Origin: Thermothelomyces thermophilus ATCC 42464
Taxonomy: Eukaryota; Ascomycota; Sordariomycetes; Sordariales; Chaetomiaceae
Direction: 5' to 3'
Length of the DNA stretch: 64,000 nucleotides
Assembly (NCBI RefSeq): GCF_000226095.1
Contig: NC_016475.1
Coordinates: 1,922,001 to 1,986,000 of the forward strand
A program made the position numbers and the translations under genes. Of the stretch, positions 34,548-45,560 are shown one piece after another. A model generated the notes under the pieces. It ran no database searches, was not told the DNA's origin, and worked only from the letters and a program-made list of their open reading frames with translations. Every line of letters begins with the position of its first letter. Positions within the stretch are counted from its first letter, which is position 1.

Positions 34548-36348
34548 AGCAGAAACTAGGACGAAGACGAGACACGTCGTCATCACAGCTGCGCCAACTG
34601 CGCAATGGTTGTTAAGTCGGGTGTGCCTTGAGCTTCATGCGGCGGATCGCCCTGATCAATGCAGATGACGGGCGACCCTGCAACATCGTCGTTTTGGTGA
34701 TGCTCTTGCTTTCAATTTTGGTCTCTTTTCTCTCCTTTTCCTCTACGAGGTGGCATGGCTGGCGTTGGTTTGGGCATCGGCATTGGCTTTGGATCGGGTT
34801 CAATTCGGTCGAAACGGGATGTTGGGAATCGGCAGAGCGGGGCAACGAAAACATACCAGACTTAAGGTTTTTTTCTTTTTTTGCTAATCCATGACTGACG
34901 GGACGGTATACGGTGTTAATTCCCATCTTCTCGATACCCTTTTACAAACCCGACTGGCGGACAGGTTATTACTAATAGAGGTGCTTGAATCGTTTCACTC
35001 CTAATTCACTCTTAGCGTTATATAGCGCTTGAACTAGAATCTCTCTCCCCGACAAGACTCCGGGTTGCGTCGGTAGACAAGCAATTACCTGACCTCCTGT
35101 ATATATATATGCGCATACGTATGTACATAAATAAATGTATGGGCTACTACGAATGCTCACTCGCTATAACTATAACAAATCTTTGTTGGAACAGCCTCTT
35201 CGGCTGCACGCAGAGGCCCAAACCACCCTTTGTGAAAAATGCCACTTCGGCGATCTAATTGAGGGGTTTAGGTGTGTTTGATTACACTCCTTCGGGTGTA
35301 CCCTGCAAGCTCTTGCTTTGATACACTACTTACTAGACTTGTTGCTAGCGAGATAGCCAGCGAGATAGCCATCGACGTCATTGCTTGCAAACAACACCCC
35401 TGTGCAGCTGGCGATCTGCACTACGCTTGAAATTACACTAACTACGAGTATTACGACTTACATGTGATGTTCGTATGTGTCATACTCCACCACAGTGAAC
35501 ACAAAGTCAAACTACGAAGCACACCACAACCCGCCACCTTTTTTGTTTTCGAGACGGTCGGCTGATCCTCCTACATCGGGCTGGAAGTTGACTTGACACA
35601 TCACAGCTGTGCAGATGCAGAGATGGAGGAAAAAAAAGCAATGCCCAGCTGGACATGTTTTGCAGGCCCCACGGCGGCCCATCTCATGCTACGTCATGGT
35701 CTGATTGCCGGCCAATTGCTGATCGTCGCAGGGATGGTCGTCTTATGACCCAAACTTTATTAGTGGGGAAGAAAGGGTATATCGCCGGGCGGACCGCCGC
35801 TGGCCAGGCCCAGAATGCGAGAGGGGTTCACGGGCAGCGGAGCTTAAGCTTGACCTAAACTGGTGAACGGAACACATACGGAGTAGTGTACATACAATAC
35901 TATACACGGGACTCCATACATAATTGCCAACTAGAGCGCAAGATTGTCTACTACGCTACATACACTAGTGCGTCCACTAGTTATTCCGCGCACCTGTAGC
36001 GTTAGGGCCTCCATCACACATCGCACACATCGCGCACACAACCAGAGGCGCCAGCTACACATCGCCGCGAGCTCGGTCGGCGCGCTGCCCAATCTGACCC
36101 TTTGGGTATCGTTGCTCAAGCTTTGGCGATTTGCTCGTTTGGCGAGACCTCCTGGTTCATCGCCTTGACCTAGAGCATTGTTGAGTGGTTGTTCAAGAGC
36201 TTTAACTGGAAAGGTGAGTCGCAACGTTGGGACGAACTATACTTTTTTTTCTCTTCTCTTCCTCCTTTGATCCCTCTCCTTGGGTTTCCTTCAGCACGAA
36301 CATTACAGTCCTCGCCTGCTTCTCTCCTCGAGCCGCCTGACTGACACG
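34548..36348. other. Intergenic region, arrestin to SLM-type gene
   Basis: 1.8 kb with no gene recognised. It contains a TATATATATAT tract near 35100, one TACGGAGTA at 35877-35885 and a pyrimidine-rich leader immediately before the next start codon. Confidence 0.55.
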
Positions 36349-38123
36349 ATGAAACGGTTTGCTAGTATTCGCAAGGACAAACGGAAGTCCGCAGAGATGG
36401 CGCTCTCCCCCACCGAAGCCACCGCCCCATCGAGGCAGGAGACACTCGCGAGCATTGCTAGCGACGAGGCTGTTCCCGACACGGACCCAAATACCGTACG
36501 TGCGTGCGCGATTGCATGGGAAGGAATGCGGGGGAGGAAAGAAGCGGCTGATCAGAGTCGGAGTGTGTCTGACGTCGTCCAATAACAATAGACCGCCGGC
36601 CTTCTCACGCAGAGGCTGCAGGCGTGGAAGCATGCCGTCGTCTACCTCGAGGAGTACATGGAAGCCTTCGAGAAGCTCCACAAGGCGCAGGCGAAGGAGT
36701 ACGAGAGGGCGTTGAAGGTACGGTCGCGGCGTTAACTCGTTAACTCGCCATGCCCCTCTCCCCCGACGAGCTCTTCGTCCTTGTTCTGACCCGGGGCCAG
36801 ACCATCTCGAAACCCCTTAGGGAGGGGGAGCACTTCGACCAGAGCCTCGGCGGCGTCGCCGGTTTCTTCGAGAACATGCGGGTCAACACCCAGGCGCTCA
36901 TCAACACCAACCTCGAGACGGAAAAGGCCATAAAGGCCTCGGCCCTTCCCATCGTCGAGCGCTTGCACAAGGAGATCAAGCACAAGGCGAAGGAGCTGGC
37001 CCACGGCGCCGAGAAGAGCGCCAAGGAGGTCGAGAAGGCCCGCAGCGTCACGCAGAAGCACATCGAGCTGCTCGGCCAGCACACGGCCGCCTTCGAGGCC
37101 ACCGGCGGCAAGCACAACCCCTCCGAGGACCCCTACGTGATCGCCCGCGGCGTGATCCACCGCCTCCACAAGCAGGTCACCGAAGAGAACAACCAGCACA
37201 ACGACCTCGTGGCCGTGCAGGGCAACTTCGAGGCCTTTGAGCGCCACATCGTCCAGGTCCTGCACCAGGCCATGGAGACCTTCACCAACCTCGCCGGCGG
37301 CCAGGCGCTCAAGGTGCAGGCCCTGCACGCCGACATGCTCGGCGCCGCCCAGCGCATCCCCCCGGACTTTGAGTGGAAGGCCTTCACCAAGCGCGCCGCC
37401 GACAAGCTCGTCAACCCGTCCGAGCCGCCCCGGACCGTCGAGGCGATCCAGTTCCCCAACATGTCGCACCCGTCGACCAAGCCCCTCATCGAGGGCTCCC
37501 TCGAGCGCAAGTCGCGCAACAAGCTCTCGTGGGGCTACACGACCGGCTACTACGTCGTGACCCCGTGCAAGTTCCTGCACGAGTTCAAGGACGACGACAA
37601 CCTCCGCCGCGATCCCACCCCGGAGCTGTCCATCTACCTGCCCGACGCCGTCATCGGCGCCCCCAGCGGCGACAAGTTCAGCGTCAAGGGCAAGGACCGC
37701 TCCGGCCACGTCGGCGCCAAGCTGGCCGGCACCTCCGAGCTCAACTTCAAGGCCCACTCCCCCGCCGAGGCCGAGAAGTGGTTCCAGGTGATCCGCACCG
37801 TCGCCGGTACCGGCCCCGGCCCGGCCTCCCCTCCCGCCGTGGCGAGCCCCGTCGACGAGAAGCCCAAGCCCGTCGTCGCCGTCCCTGCCGCCGCTGCCGC
37901 CTCGCCACAGGAGACGGGTATCACCGGCGGCGAGACGGTCGCCAGCCCCGTCGCGCTGTCCGCCTCGGGGAGCGGCGCCGCCGCCAACCCGGTGACGGCG
38001 GCGGCGGGTGCTGCTGGTGGCAGTACCGGTTCCGGCGGCTCGCTGGAGAAGAAGGCGACCGGGAATGGCGCTGTTGCCGCTGCTGCTGAGCCCGCGGCGG
38101 CGGGTAAGGGGGAGAAGGCTTGA
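36349..38123 (+). CDS. SLM-type F-BAR and PH domain protein (TORC2/PI(4,5)P2 effector family)
   Basis: Three exons, 36349-36495, 36592-36717 and 36801-38123, give 531 residues. The N-terminal part is basic (MKRFASIRKDKRKSAEM). A long helical region from about residue 50 to 300 fits the F-BAR-like domain of yeast Slm1/Slm2 (LQAWKHAVVYLEEYMEAFEK; FDQSLGGVAGFFENMR; VERLHKEIKHKAKELAHGAE). A PH domain spans about residues 318-427 (PLIEGSLERKSRNKLSWGYT; TGYYVVTPCKFLHEFKDDD; ELNFKAHSPAEAEKWFQVIR, ending in the invariant PH tryptophan helix). The final 100 residues are Ala/Pro/Ser-rich. Slm proteins bind plasma-membrane PI(4,5)P2 and act downstream of TORC2 and calcineurin; that role is by family. 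The long antisense frame opposite is a codon-bias shadow. Confidence 0.85.
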
Positions 38124-41048
38124 TTTTTTGTTGTTTGTTCTTCGTCTTCTTCTTTTACGTTCACATTCCGGCATGCCTGCCCTTGCCCGGGTAAGACCAG
38201 AAAATGGAATGGGACAGTTGGGAGAGCAGTGACGGTATAGTATAACGAGGTTGGTTACCTCCGTGGCCCCCTTGCATCCCTTCAAACGGGTCCTGCATAT
38301 TGGGAAGAGGAGGCAAAGGGGAAGTTTTGGATACAAAATCTGTTTAATACATCAAACATCTAGGTTTTTTTCTTTCTTTCCTTCTTTTTTTTTTTTTTTT
38401 TTTTTTTTTTTGGTTCAGATTCCCGATATCCCGTCCTCCCTCACAATGCATCCAGTTCTCCTGGTCGACGCTCGAGCCTACCTCCCTCGCCGTCACCGTC
38501 TGCTGTCACTTCCGCGCCTCACATCCCTCCCCCCCTTTTTTTCCCCCAGAAATCAACCTCCACAAGGCAAACGATACGCAGGCGTCAGGGGCAGGCGAGG
38601 CAGTTCTGTCGTTCCCATTCCAACCATCTAGCGCACGTTGATTGCAGAGCACTACTGCCTTGTCGTGAGCCATAAAAGCGGCCGTGGGAGGAGGCGTGGC
38701 CCGCCTGGATGCGAGTGCTCGGTCCATCCTGTTTTTTTGTCTATTTCACTGTAAGCGGGGAGGCTACGTGATTCCAGAGGCGCCTGCCATAACCGTCTTC
38801 GTCCAACGTCAAGCTCTCCATTCTGCCGTCTAGATATGGATAGAGAGGATGGGGATGCAGACGAGATTGAGACGACACCTTGGGTGCGGCATGTATGCAT
38901 TGTACAAACAACAGCCGTGTTGACCAGTCTGTCAATCTGGAAGGGGTTCTTTCGTCATTGTCGGCAATTCTTCCTCATCCTTCCCCTATGACTTCGACGC
39001 CGTCATGTCTGATATCAGCACAGGCATTAAGTGCGGGCAAAGCGCGGCTTCAAGCTAATCGCGGCTGACGGATAAACATGCTTCGGTCGAGTAAGCGGAT
39101 CGTCATAGCTTACGGAGGGGGACGACCACACCACCAACAACGTCCTGAAGTATCAGTTCCTGGCGGCTTCTGCGCTTGTTATGCAACGGTTAATGGATGG
39201 GGCTCGGTCGACGCGATACGCGATCCCAAATTCGCAGATTGGCAGATTGGCGTACCGTCATCCTCTGATGGTGTTACCTAGGCCTCACTACTTGGACTCA
39301 TCCATCACAGGGCAATCCGACGCAGGACTTGTGTCAGAGGAGGTAGGGTTACGGGTTGGCAATCCCAATCTTCAGTCTCAATATCTCATGCTTGACAAGT
39401 TTCCTCGAGAGCGGTCCAGAGACTAGAATCAGCAAGAGAGAGCTAGTCGGCCGTACTGGCGAGAGCGAGTGAGCCAGGGCTGATGCTTTTACTTCAGAGA
39501 CGAGTGGCCAGGAACTGCGAAAGGTGAATCCTAGAAGGGGATACCCTCGGCCCTCAGCGATGACCGTGGGGTCAGCAGTGAGCAACTAGAGCCGATCGCC
39601 CTGTCTCGACAACCAAAGTTACAGGGCCTCTCGCATCTCGACCACCACCTCCCGGCCATGCAACTGGCAGCAGGGCCGCACGACGTGCCAGAGCATGCGT
39701 ATGGATTGCATGCCGCCGGATGAACCGAGAACCCAATAAGGGAATAGATCAAAAACGAAGCCTCAGCGAATAAGGGACCTTCCCCCCCCCCCCCCCCCAA
39801 CAACAACAAAAAAAAAAAAAAAAAAAAAGGGGGGGGGGGTTCCGCAAACGTTCGACGGCCTCAATGAGATACGATGGATGGCAACCTCCCCCCGCAAACC
39901 AAAGCCACAGGTTTAGATCGAGCCCCGCGACCGGGCCACGTATTTTTGTTGGCTATGCAAGGGGCCAGAAAGAGGAGAGAGGGGGCGGCTACAAGGCACG
40001 GATGACGCGCCCACGACGATGGGTTTGAGCTAGCCATCGGGTGGTGGCCACTGCGCATGATTCCTCTCTGGGCATTGCAGGCCAGCGCGCCGTCACACCG
40101 GTCCGCAGTGGCCTGGGCAAGCCTTGTGTCACCATGGTTGCGCGGACTCGATATTGCGTTCAGGAGCGATATCCACCAGTCCCGGGAGGTCGAGGCGCGC
40201 AGAGCGGAGCAGGAGTGTACGAGCGTATATAAAGAAAAAAAAAAAAGCCCACTCTCGCCCACTTCTTCCCTCCTCATCCGGGGAAACGGCGGGGATTGGT
40301 TCCGGGGCTGATAGATACTGAGTGGGCGTGCGTCAAACACTCGCGCCGTGACGCTTCCAGCCAACCGATTCCGGACGTCTGCGGGAAGGGGAAGCTGGTG
40401 GGTGGGCGAGACAAGTGTGTAGTGGTCGCATGGCTTGCCGTTATGTGGTGGTGCTACGCAGCCAATCGAATCCGGGCCTTACCCAGCTCCCCCGTTACCC
40501 GCGACCTCTGCCGTGTTTCCGCGGTCATGGCCTGGTGAGCGTGTAACGCGTTTTCAGGAGGCTGCTGGGCGGAACGGTTCGCGACTAACTTATCCGATCT
40601 CTTCCGTAGCCCTGGACTCGGCTCGCCTTGCCGTCGGGAGCGTGCCACGGCTTCCAATATCATTGTACTGTATACATGGGACTTGAAGGTCGGGTGAAGA
40701 AGAGCTCGATCGTGGTCTCATTGGTCGCCTCGTCAACGCTATACGCCTTCGGGAGACGCCATCTCCATCCTAGAACATCGTCCTATGCTATCATTCCTGT
40801 GGACGGGATCGAGACTTCTATATCACGAACAATAACTGACCTTTGTCGCTGTCCATCAATTCCTCGAGACAATCCTCTCCTGGAGCTCGACGTCCCTTCA
40901 ACCTCGTTTCAGAAGCCTTATCCGCCTTCTAAAGGTTGGACCCGTGCGACCTCGCAAGCTTTGTGCAGTCTTTACGAGTCAATCACTTCCTAAACCCTCC
41001 CTTCCAGAGCCGTAGGCGTCTCCTGCCCCTGGACCGAGCTGGCACGCC
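38124..41048. other. Intergenic region with long homopolymers, no gene recognised
   Basis: 2.9 kb without a recognisable gene. It holds a run of 27 T at 38385-38411 and a composite tract at 39782-39839 (17 C, a short AAC repeat, 21 A, 11 G). Short frames on both strands have no family resemblance. Confidence 0.5.
39782..39839. repeat. Composite homopolymer tract C17-(AAC)3-A21-G11
   Basis: Directly visible: 17 C, then three AAC units, then 21 A, then 11 G. Such runs are prone to length error in assemblies, so exact counts should be taken loosely. Confidence 0.85.
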
Positions 41049-41923
41049 ATGACGAAGCAGTGGGATAAATACCGAGAGATCATCATTGCCGAGTACAGAG
41101 ATCAGAACAAGCCTCTCCACGAGGTCCGGCGATTCATGATGGAGAAGCACGGCTTCAGAGCGTCGTATGTGCAGCCTCCTTTATGTTGGCTTCGCGTCGC
41201 TTCTTCCGCCAAGCGCCCACACCTGCTGGGCGCAGGGGATGCTGGGACAAAATGGATCTCGAACACATCCCGCAAGCGTATTGCTCTGTGATGATGCCTA
41301 GTCTGACGCTATTCAGCACGCGAGCGTACCGGTCGCGCTTTGACAGGTGGGGAATCCACAAGTACTCGCGTCGGAGGCGGGAGAGCTCCGCAAGTCCCAG
41401 CAGACGAAACTCGGTCTCGGGAGGCGATACGCAGCGCTCGCCACGACACAGTCCCGACCCGGACGGCGGCGGCTCGCGAGCAGCTACCCCATTTCCTTCC
41501 ACTTCCAACGAGCTGTTTCCTGCCGAGATATGCGCGACGATACCGGTGGCGGGCTTTCGAAGGTATGGCCGGCGCAGCGCGACGGGTTGGCGGTCATGAG
41601 CTGATGATAGGGCTGTGCCTCAATCCTCTCTCTCCATCCCTAGACCGGACTTTCCATATACGCCAATCACGCCCTCTCCCAGACCGGCTGTCGCACACAG
41701 CCAGGGCTTTCCTCTGCATCAGTACGGATGCGGGCTCATGCCTTTGGACTCTCAGCACATCAGCTGCTATTCTCCCAACGCTTTCCCGATGTACGGGCAG
41801 GACCAGAGACACACCATTCTCGAGTCCCCGGGCATAGCAGGGCCGGATAAGAACCGCACCTCCATCAGCGGCTACTCGAGCAGATACGGGTATCCGCTGG
41901 GAATGCCCATGGACCAGGAATAG
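41049..41923 (+). CDS. Clr5-domain protein
   Basis: Three exons, 41049-41164, 41317-41562 and 41644-41923, give 213 residues. Residues 1 to about 55 form a Clr5 domain: QWDKYREIIIAEYRDQNKPL, then HEVRRFMMEKHGFRAS joined across the first intron to TRAYRSRFDRWGIHKYSRRR. The domain is named after fission yeast Clr5, a heterochromatin-related factor, and is common in Pezizomycotina proteins of unknown role; it resembles a DNA-binding helix fold. The rest is disordered, Ser/Pro/Arg-rich, with tyrosine-rich C-terminal sequence (ISGYSSRYGYPLGMP). This is a short member: many Clr5-domain proteins carry long repeat regions that are absent here. A nuclear regulatory role is inference. Confidence 0.82.
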
Positions 41924-42283
41924 CGCCTGAATCATTCCGTTAAGCCCGAGAGCTTTGATCTCTAGAAGAGTTCATTGAAACAAAAAAAGGGCGTCATGGT
42001 GTTTGGAGCAACGGTCATCTGCTCGAGGGGTGGTTGGGGGTAATGGATAACTGGATATATATCAAGGGGCGAATCGGGGGATGAGACGCGTCGGGCGGTG
42101 CTCCTTCTTGCCTGAAAATGCCGGCCTCACCGGAAAGGGGCAGGCGTGGGGAAGGACAAAAAAGGTGCGGCAAATGCAGTGATTTGCTGCAGGTGGGCAG
42201 GTTCGTGGGGAGGTGTACGGAACTGGTGATTCCTAGCTAGGCGGACGAGGACGAGCAGATGGATTGAACGTTCGCTTGAAAAA
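41924..42283. other. Convergent 3' intergenic region
   Basis: 360 bases between the 3' ends of the Clr5-domain gene and NSE2. No feature seen beyond 3' UTR-like sequence. Confidence 0.5.
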
Positions 42284-43612
42284 TCAGTCGTCATCCGCGT
42301 CAATCTCCTCCATGCGTCGGCGCGACCGGTCTTTTTCCTTCTTGACGTTGACAGATTTTCCAACAATCATGCTGGAATCATCGTCCTCAGGCTCAATATC
42401 CGACGTATCGTCCACGCCCCGCCTGGCGGCTTCTGCTGCCCGCTTTACTTTCCGAAGGATCACTTCGTCGAGATAGAAGTCTTTGATACGCAGGTCCTGG
42501 AATGCGTGTCAGCTCCCGGGGGGGGAAGAAGGAGTGAAGAAATAAACAGAGAAGCTCGGAAGCCCGGAGGCAGCTCGTACCTTGGAGCAGACGGGACACT
42601 TGGCCACGCCGCCGTTGCTTCGGATGAACTCCAGGATGGCAGACTTTTCAAATGTGTGCTTGCACTTATGGTTGCTGTAGGGCTCCTTCATTATCTGGAG
42701 CGACAGCGGGCACTTGAGGTCGATGATCTCGCGCTCGACCACAAGGTCGTCATCCTCATTGGCGTCGGGAACGGTGCCTTTGGTCGGCCTGCCATGCTCG
42801 TCGAACCAGGTGGAGGGATCGGGGAGGGGAACTTGGTCCTCCGGGTGCAGCGCATCATGCCAAGCCCTCTTGAAGGATATGTAGTCGTTATTGAGTGCGT
42901 ACCGCTGGTGAGCACTCAGGGCGGCGTACTCATCCGCCTTGGCCTTGCGGGCAGCCTCTAGCAACTCCTTCACGCCGACCAAGGGGGGGCCATCCTCAGG
43001 GGTGGCGTCGCCGTCTTCATCGTCCTCTGGCTCTTGCGCCTCTTCATCTTCATCGTCGCTGCCTACCACCCGCCGTCTCGAAGCCTTCTCCTTAGTGTTC
43101 CGCTGCTTGGGCTCCGGCCGCGGTTGCTGGGCATTCAGCCCCTCCATCACCTTCTCCAGCACCGCCTGGTGGTCTTCCAGCTCGGCGCGGCAGTCAATCA
43201 CCCAGCGCAGAGCCTCCTCGGAAGAGTCGGTCAGTTCGTTGATGGTTGCCTCCAGCTCGGCCACATACTCCTCCAGGGACACCTCGTTATCGTTCTTGGC
43301 CTCTTCGCCACGGGCTCGTCGCTTCTCCGCCATGTGGGCGAGGGAGCGTTTGCGGGCATAGAGAATGTCATTAATGCTCCCGACACTCTCGAACAGGTAG
43401 GTAGACGATTTGGAGAGGTGCTTCTCGTACTGGCGCCTCGAGCTGTCGGTCTCGCGGTTGTTGGACAAGGATGCGAGCTTCTGCTTGATGGACGCATCCA
43501 TCGGATACGACGGTGGCTCGTAGGGCGGCAGCTCGAGGGGGCCATCTTCGACTTCGGGAGCCCCAGGCGCCCTCGCGTCGGGTCGGCGAGTGCGCTGCAG
43601 AAGTCGCGGCAT
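42284..43612 (-). CDS. NSE2: SMC5/6 complex SUMO E3 ligase Nse2/Mms21
   Basis: Nse2 (Mms21) is the SUMO ligase subunit of the SMC5/6 DNA-repair complex. Exons 43612-42581 and 42496-42284 give 414 residues. The middle has helical, SMC5-binding-type sequence (YEKHLSKSSTYLFESVGSIN; ISFKRAWHDALHPEDQ). The C-terminal SP-RING is clear: DLKCPLSLQIMKEPYSNHKC, then KHTFEKSAILEFIRSNGG and AKCPVCSK, with the usual Cys/His zinc ligands. The second exon follows the last CPVC cysteines with DLRIKDFYLDEVILRK and a charged tail. An acidic insertion (SDDEDEEAQEPEDDEDGD) sits before the SP-RING. An in-frame ATG lies further upstream at 43705. The chosen MPRLLQRTRRPDARAP start better fits fungal Nse2 openings, but this is uncertain. 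Confidence 0.9.
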
Positions 43613-45105
43613 GGCGGGGTCGACGACAACCGTGTGGAGCGGCGGCGGTCGGTTTGTGGGTGTGGTCAGGTCCGCGGATAGGTCTCGTCCTTGCAAAATG
43701 CACACTTGGAGTCTCGCAAATCCAACAGTTCCACGTTAGCGAGTGAGGCAGGTTTGTGGCTTGGGCTGGAATTGGGTGAGCGCCGGTCTTTGAAAGCTGG
43801 AGCGGCTGCCTTGACCCGGGGAATTCCAATGTTGAGTGTATGGTACTCCGTATAGGAAAGACGCGTCTGTAAGGAAAACGACGCGAAAAGAAAGCGGGGG
43901 GATCGCTCATTAGCGTAGAGGATTCAGTGGGGCCGCAGTTCTGCTACTGATCTTATGTACTGTATGTATGTGATCCGTACTACGTATGTACGCATTAACA
44001 TGTCGTCCGTAATGGCCTGGAACTTGCGCTGCGGCCTGGCCTCCGAAGCAGGGATCTAAATTTACGGATTCCGTATTTTGTACGAAAAATACGTAGGAAC
44101 AGATGAGGACGAAACAAGCAGACGATTGGTCCTGTGTTACCATTCCATGCTAACGAAACATCACTTCTATCGCCCTGTGGTGCATCACCACGCCAGCACA
44201 TCAAGTTTACAGATTCGGAGCAAAGGCTAACTGGCGATCATTTCTATGATCTGGTTTCGGTACACGGATACAGATAGATGTCCCCGGTTTTTAGGAGATT
44301 GCGGCGAAGTCCCTCCAGCATGAATCGGTGAAGCAGCGACTCCAAGAGGTCACAGGGAACCACGAGACGCAATCACCACGAGTCAGCACGAAATAAACTA
44401 AGGTTTTTTTTCTCGGCGGCTGCGTGGTGCATGCTTCACCGTCGATTATCCTGCCAATTGTGTCAATATCGATCATTTCTACAATGACTCGAGGGTGAGA
44501 TCCGGCGGGATGGTCCTCCATCCCTGTTGGGAGAAAGCATCGGCCCTCGACTCATTCCACCGCACCAGGACCCCGGCTACTCACTGCTACATACTTGGTA
44601 CGGTGCCGATGCCAGATCGATCCACACCCGTGCCGGTCTAGGGTCCAAATCGGGATGGTAGCGGCAAGATTGTTTCTTTCCGGACGGGGGCCCCGGGGGG
44701 GGGGGGGGGGGGCGGTTCTCGCTCGCCCATATAGGGGAGCCTTGATCAATACTGCAAATTAGGTCGACTGCCACCTTCTCCGTATGGTCGATGTTCTGTG
44801 TAGTGGGCACCAAGCGTTACTCGCTTGCGATGGCACTGATTCCAGCAGCCTACCTAGGCGTTTGGTAATCGGGACATGTCCTAAAGCATCGAAACCCCTC
44901 CGTGCCGCACACCATCAGCTACTAGCCTGACACCCCTCGAGACGGAGTATGGTCACAGTCAGCATACTCGACCCTGGCCGCTCTTGGATCAATCTGTTCT
45001 AGCTCTTGTCTCTTCTGCATTCCTTGTCTCACCGGGCAAAAGGGGATGGGGGCGGTGGAGGGATGCTCGAAGGTCTCGATCTCCACACAACACTCGATCC
45101 TTTGT
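43613..45105. other. Region upstream of NSE2, no gene recognised
   Basis: 1.5 kb holding the NSE2 promoter. It contains one TACTCCGTA (reverse 9-mer) at 43844-43852, a near-copy at 44944-44951 and an 18-G run at 44695-44712. The part next to 45106 is where the rest of a GH7 cellulase should lie, but no further cellulase sequence was recognised. Confidence 0.5.
44695..44712. repeat. Run of 18 G
   Basis: An uninterrupted G run directly after CCCC, in intergenic DNA. Length is likely variable or uncertain in assembly. Confidence 0.85.
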
Positions 45106-45560
45106 CTAAGATCTAGAGCAGATGTTGGTGCCTATCGCGCCATTCGGTTAGCAAATGTTGCTGCTGGTGAGAAGCGGCGCCGCCCTCAATGGCACTCACT
45201 GTAAGACCCCTTGGTCACAAATTTAAGGGTCAGGGCGTTCCCGCTGGTGGTCGCGCCGTACGTCCCCGAGTAGTCGGCGCCGTCGAGGGCACAGTTGGCC
45301 GCGCACGACTGGTTGTCGGCGCAGATGGTCGAGTTCCACTCGTTGGCCGTATAGCAGTTGGTGTAGCCATTCTTGTCGTGCACCCAGCGCCAGTTGGAGT
45401 CGATGACCAACTCTCCCTTTACGCTCGTGCAGGAGCCCCCGGAGCTGCACCTTTGCCAGGTCATCCTGGGGTGCGTTTCGGTGGTGTAGGTACCGACCTG
45501 CTGGGCGGCGGCCTTGCCCACGAAAACGGTGGCGACGAGTGTGAGAATGTTGGGGTGCAT
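45106..45560 (-). pseudogene. Truncated GH7 cellobiohydrolase (cellulase) remnant
   Basis: The minus strand from 45560 encodes a signal peptide ([19 protein letters not shown]) and the mature GH7 start [19 protein letters not shown], then [60 protein letters not shown] and [12 protein letters not shown]. This is the N-terminal quarter of a cellobiohydrolase I (family enzymes have over 430 residues). A good intron (45199-45132, GTGAGT..GATAG) joins it to STNICSRS then a stop, where working enzymes read STNIGSRTYLM. So homology continues a few residues past the intron and then ends at a stop. No catalytic region (the Glu-x-Asp-x-x-Glu motif) or cellulose-binding module was found beyond. It is best read as a gene that lost its 3' three quarters, with an intact secretion signal and splice sites. 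Confidence 0.82.

Noticed and set aside
36732-38336. 534-codon open frame on the minus strand
   Set aside because: It lies exactly opposite the SLM-type PH gene and is a codon-bias shadow of GC-rich third positions; its Gly/Val/Leu/Asp composition mirrors the sense gene.
41140-41320. Alternative frames through intron 1 of the Clr5-domain gene
   Set aside because: They break the conserved Clr5 domain; the GTATGT..TTCAG intron restores it.
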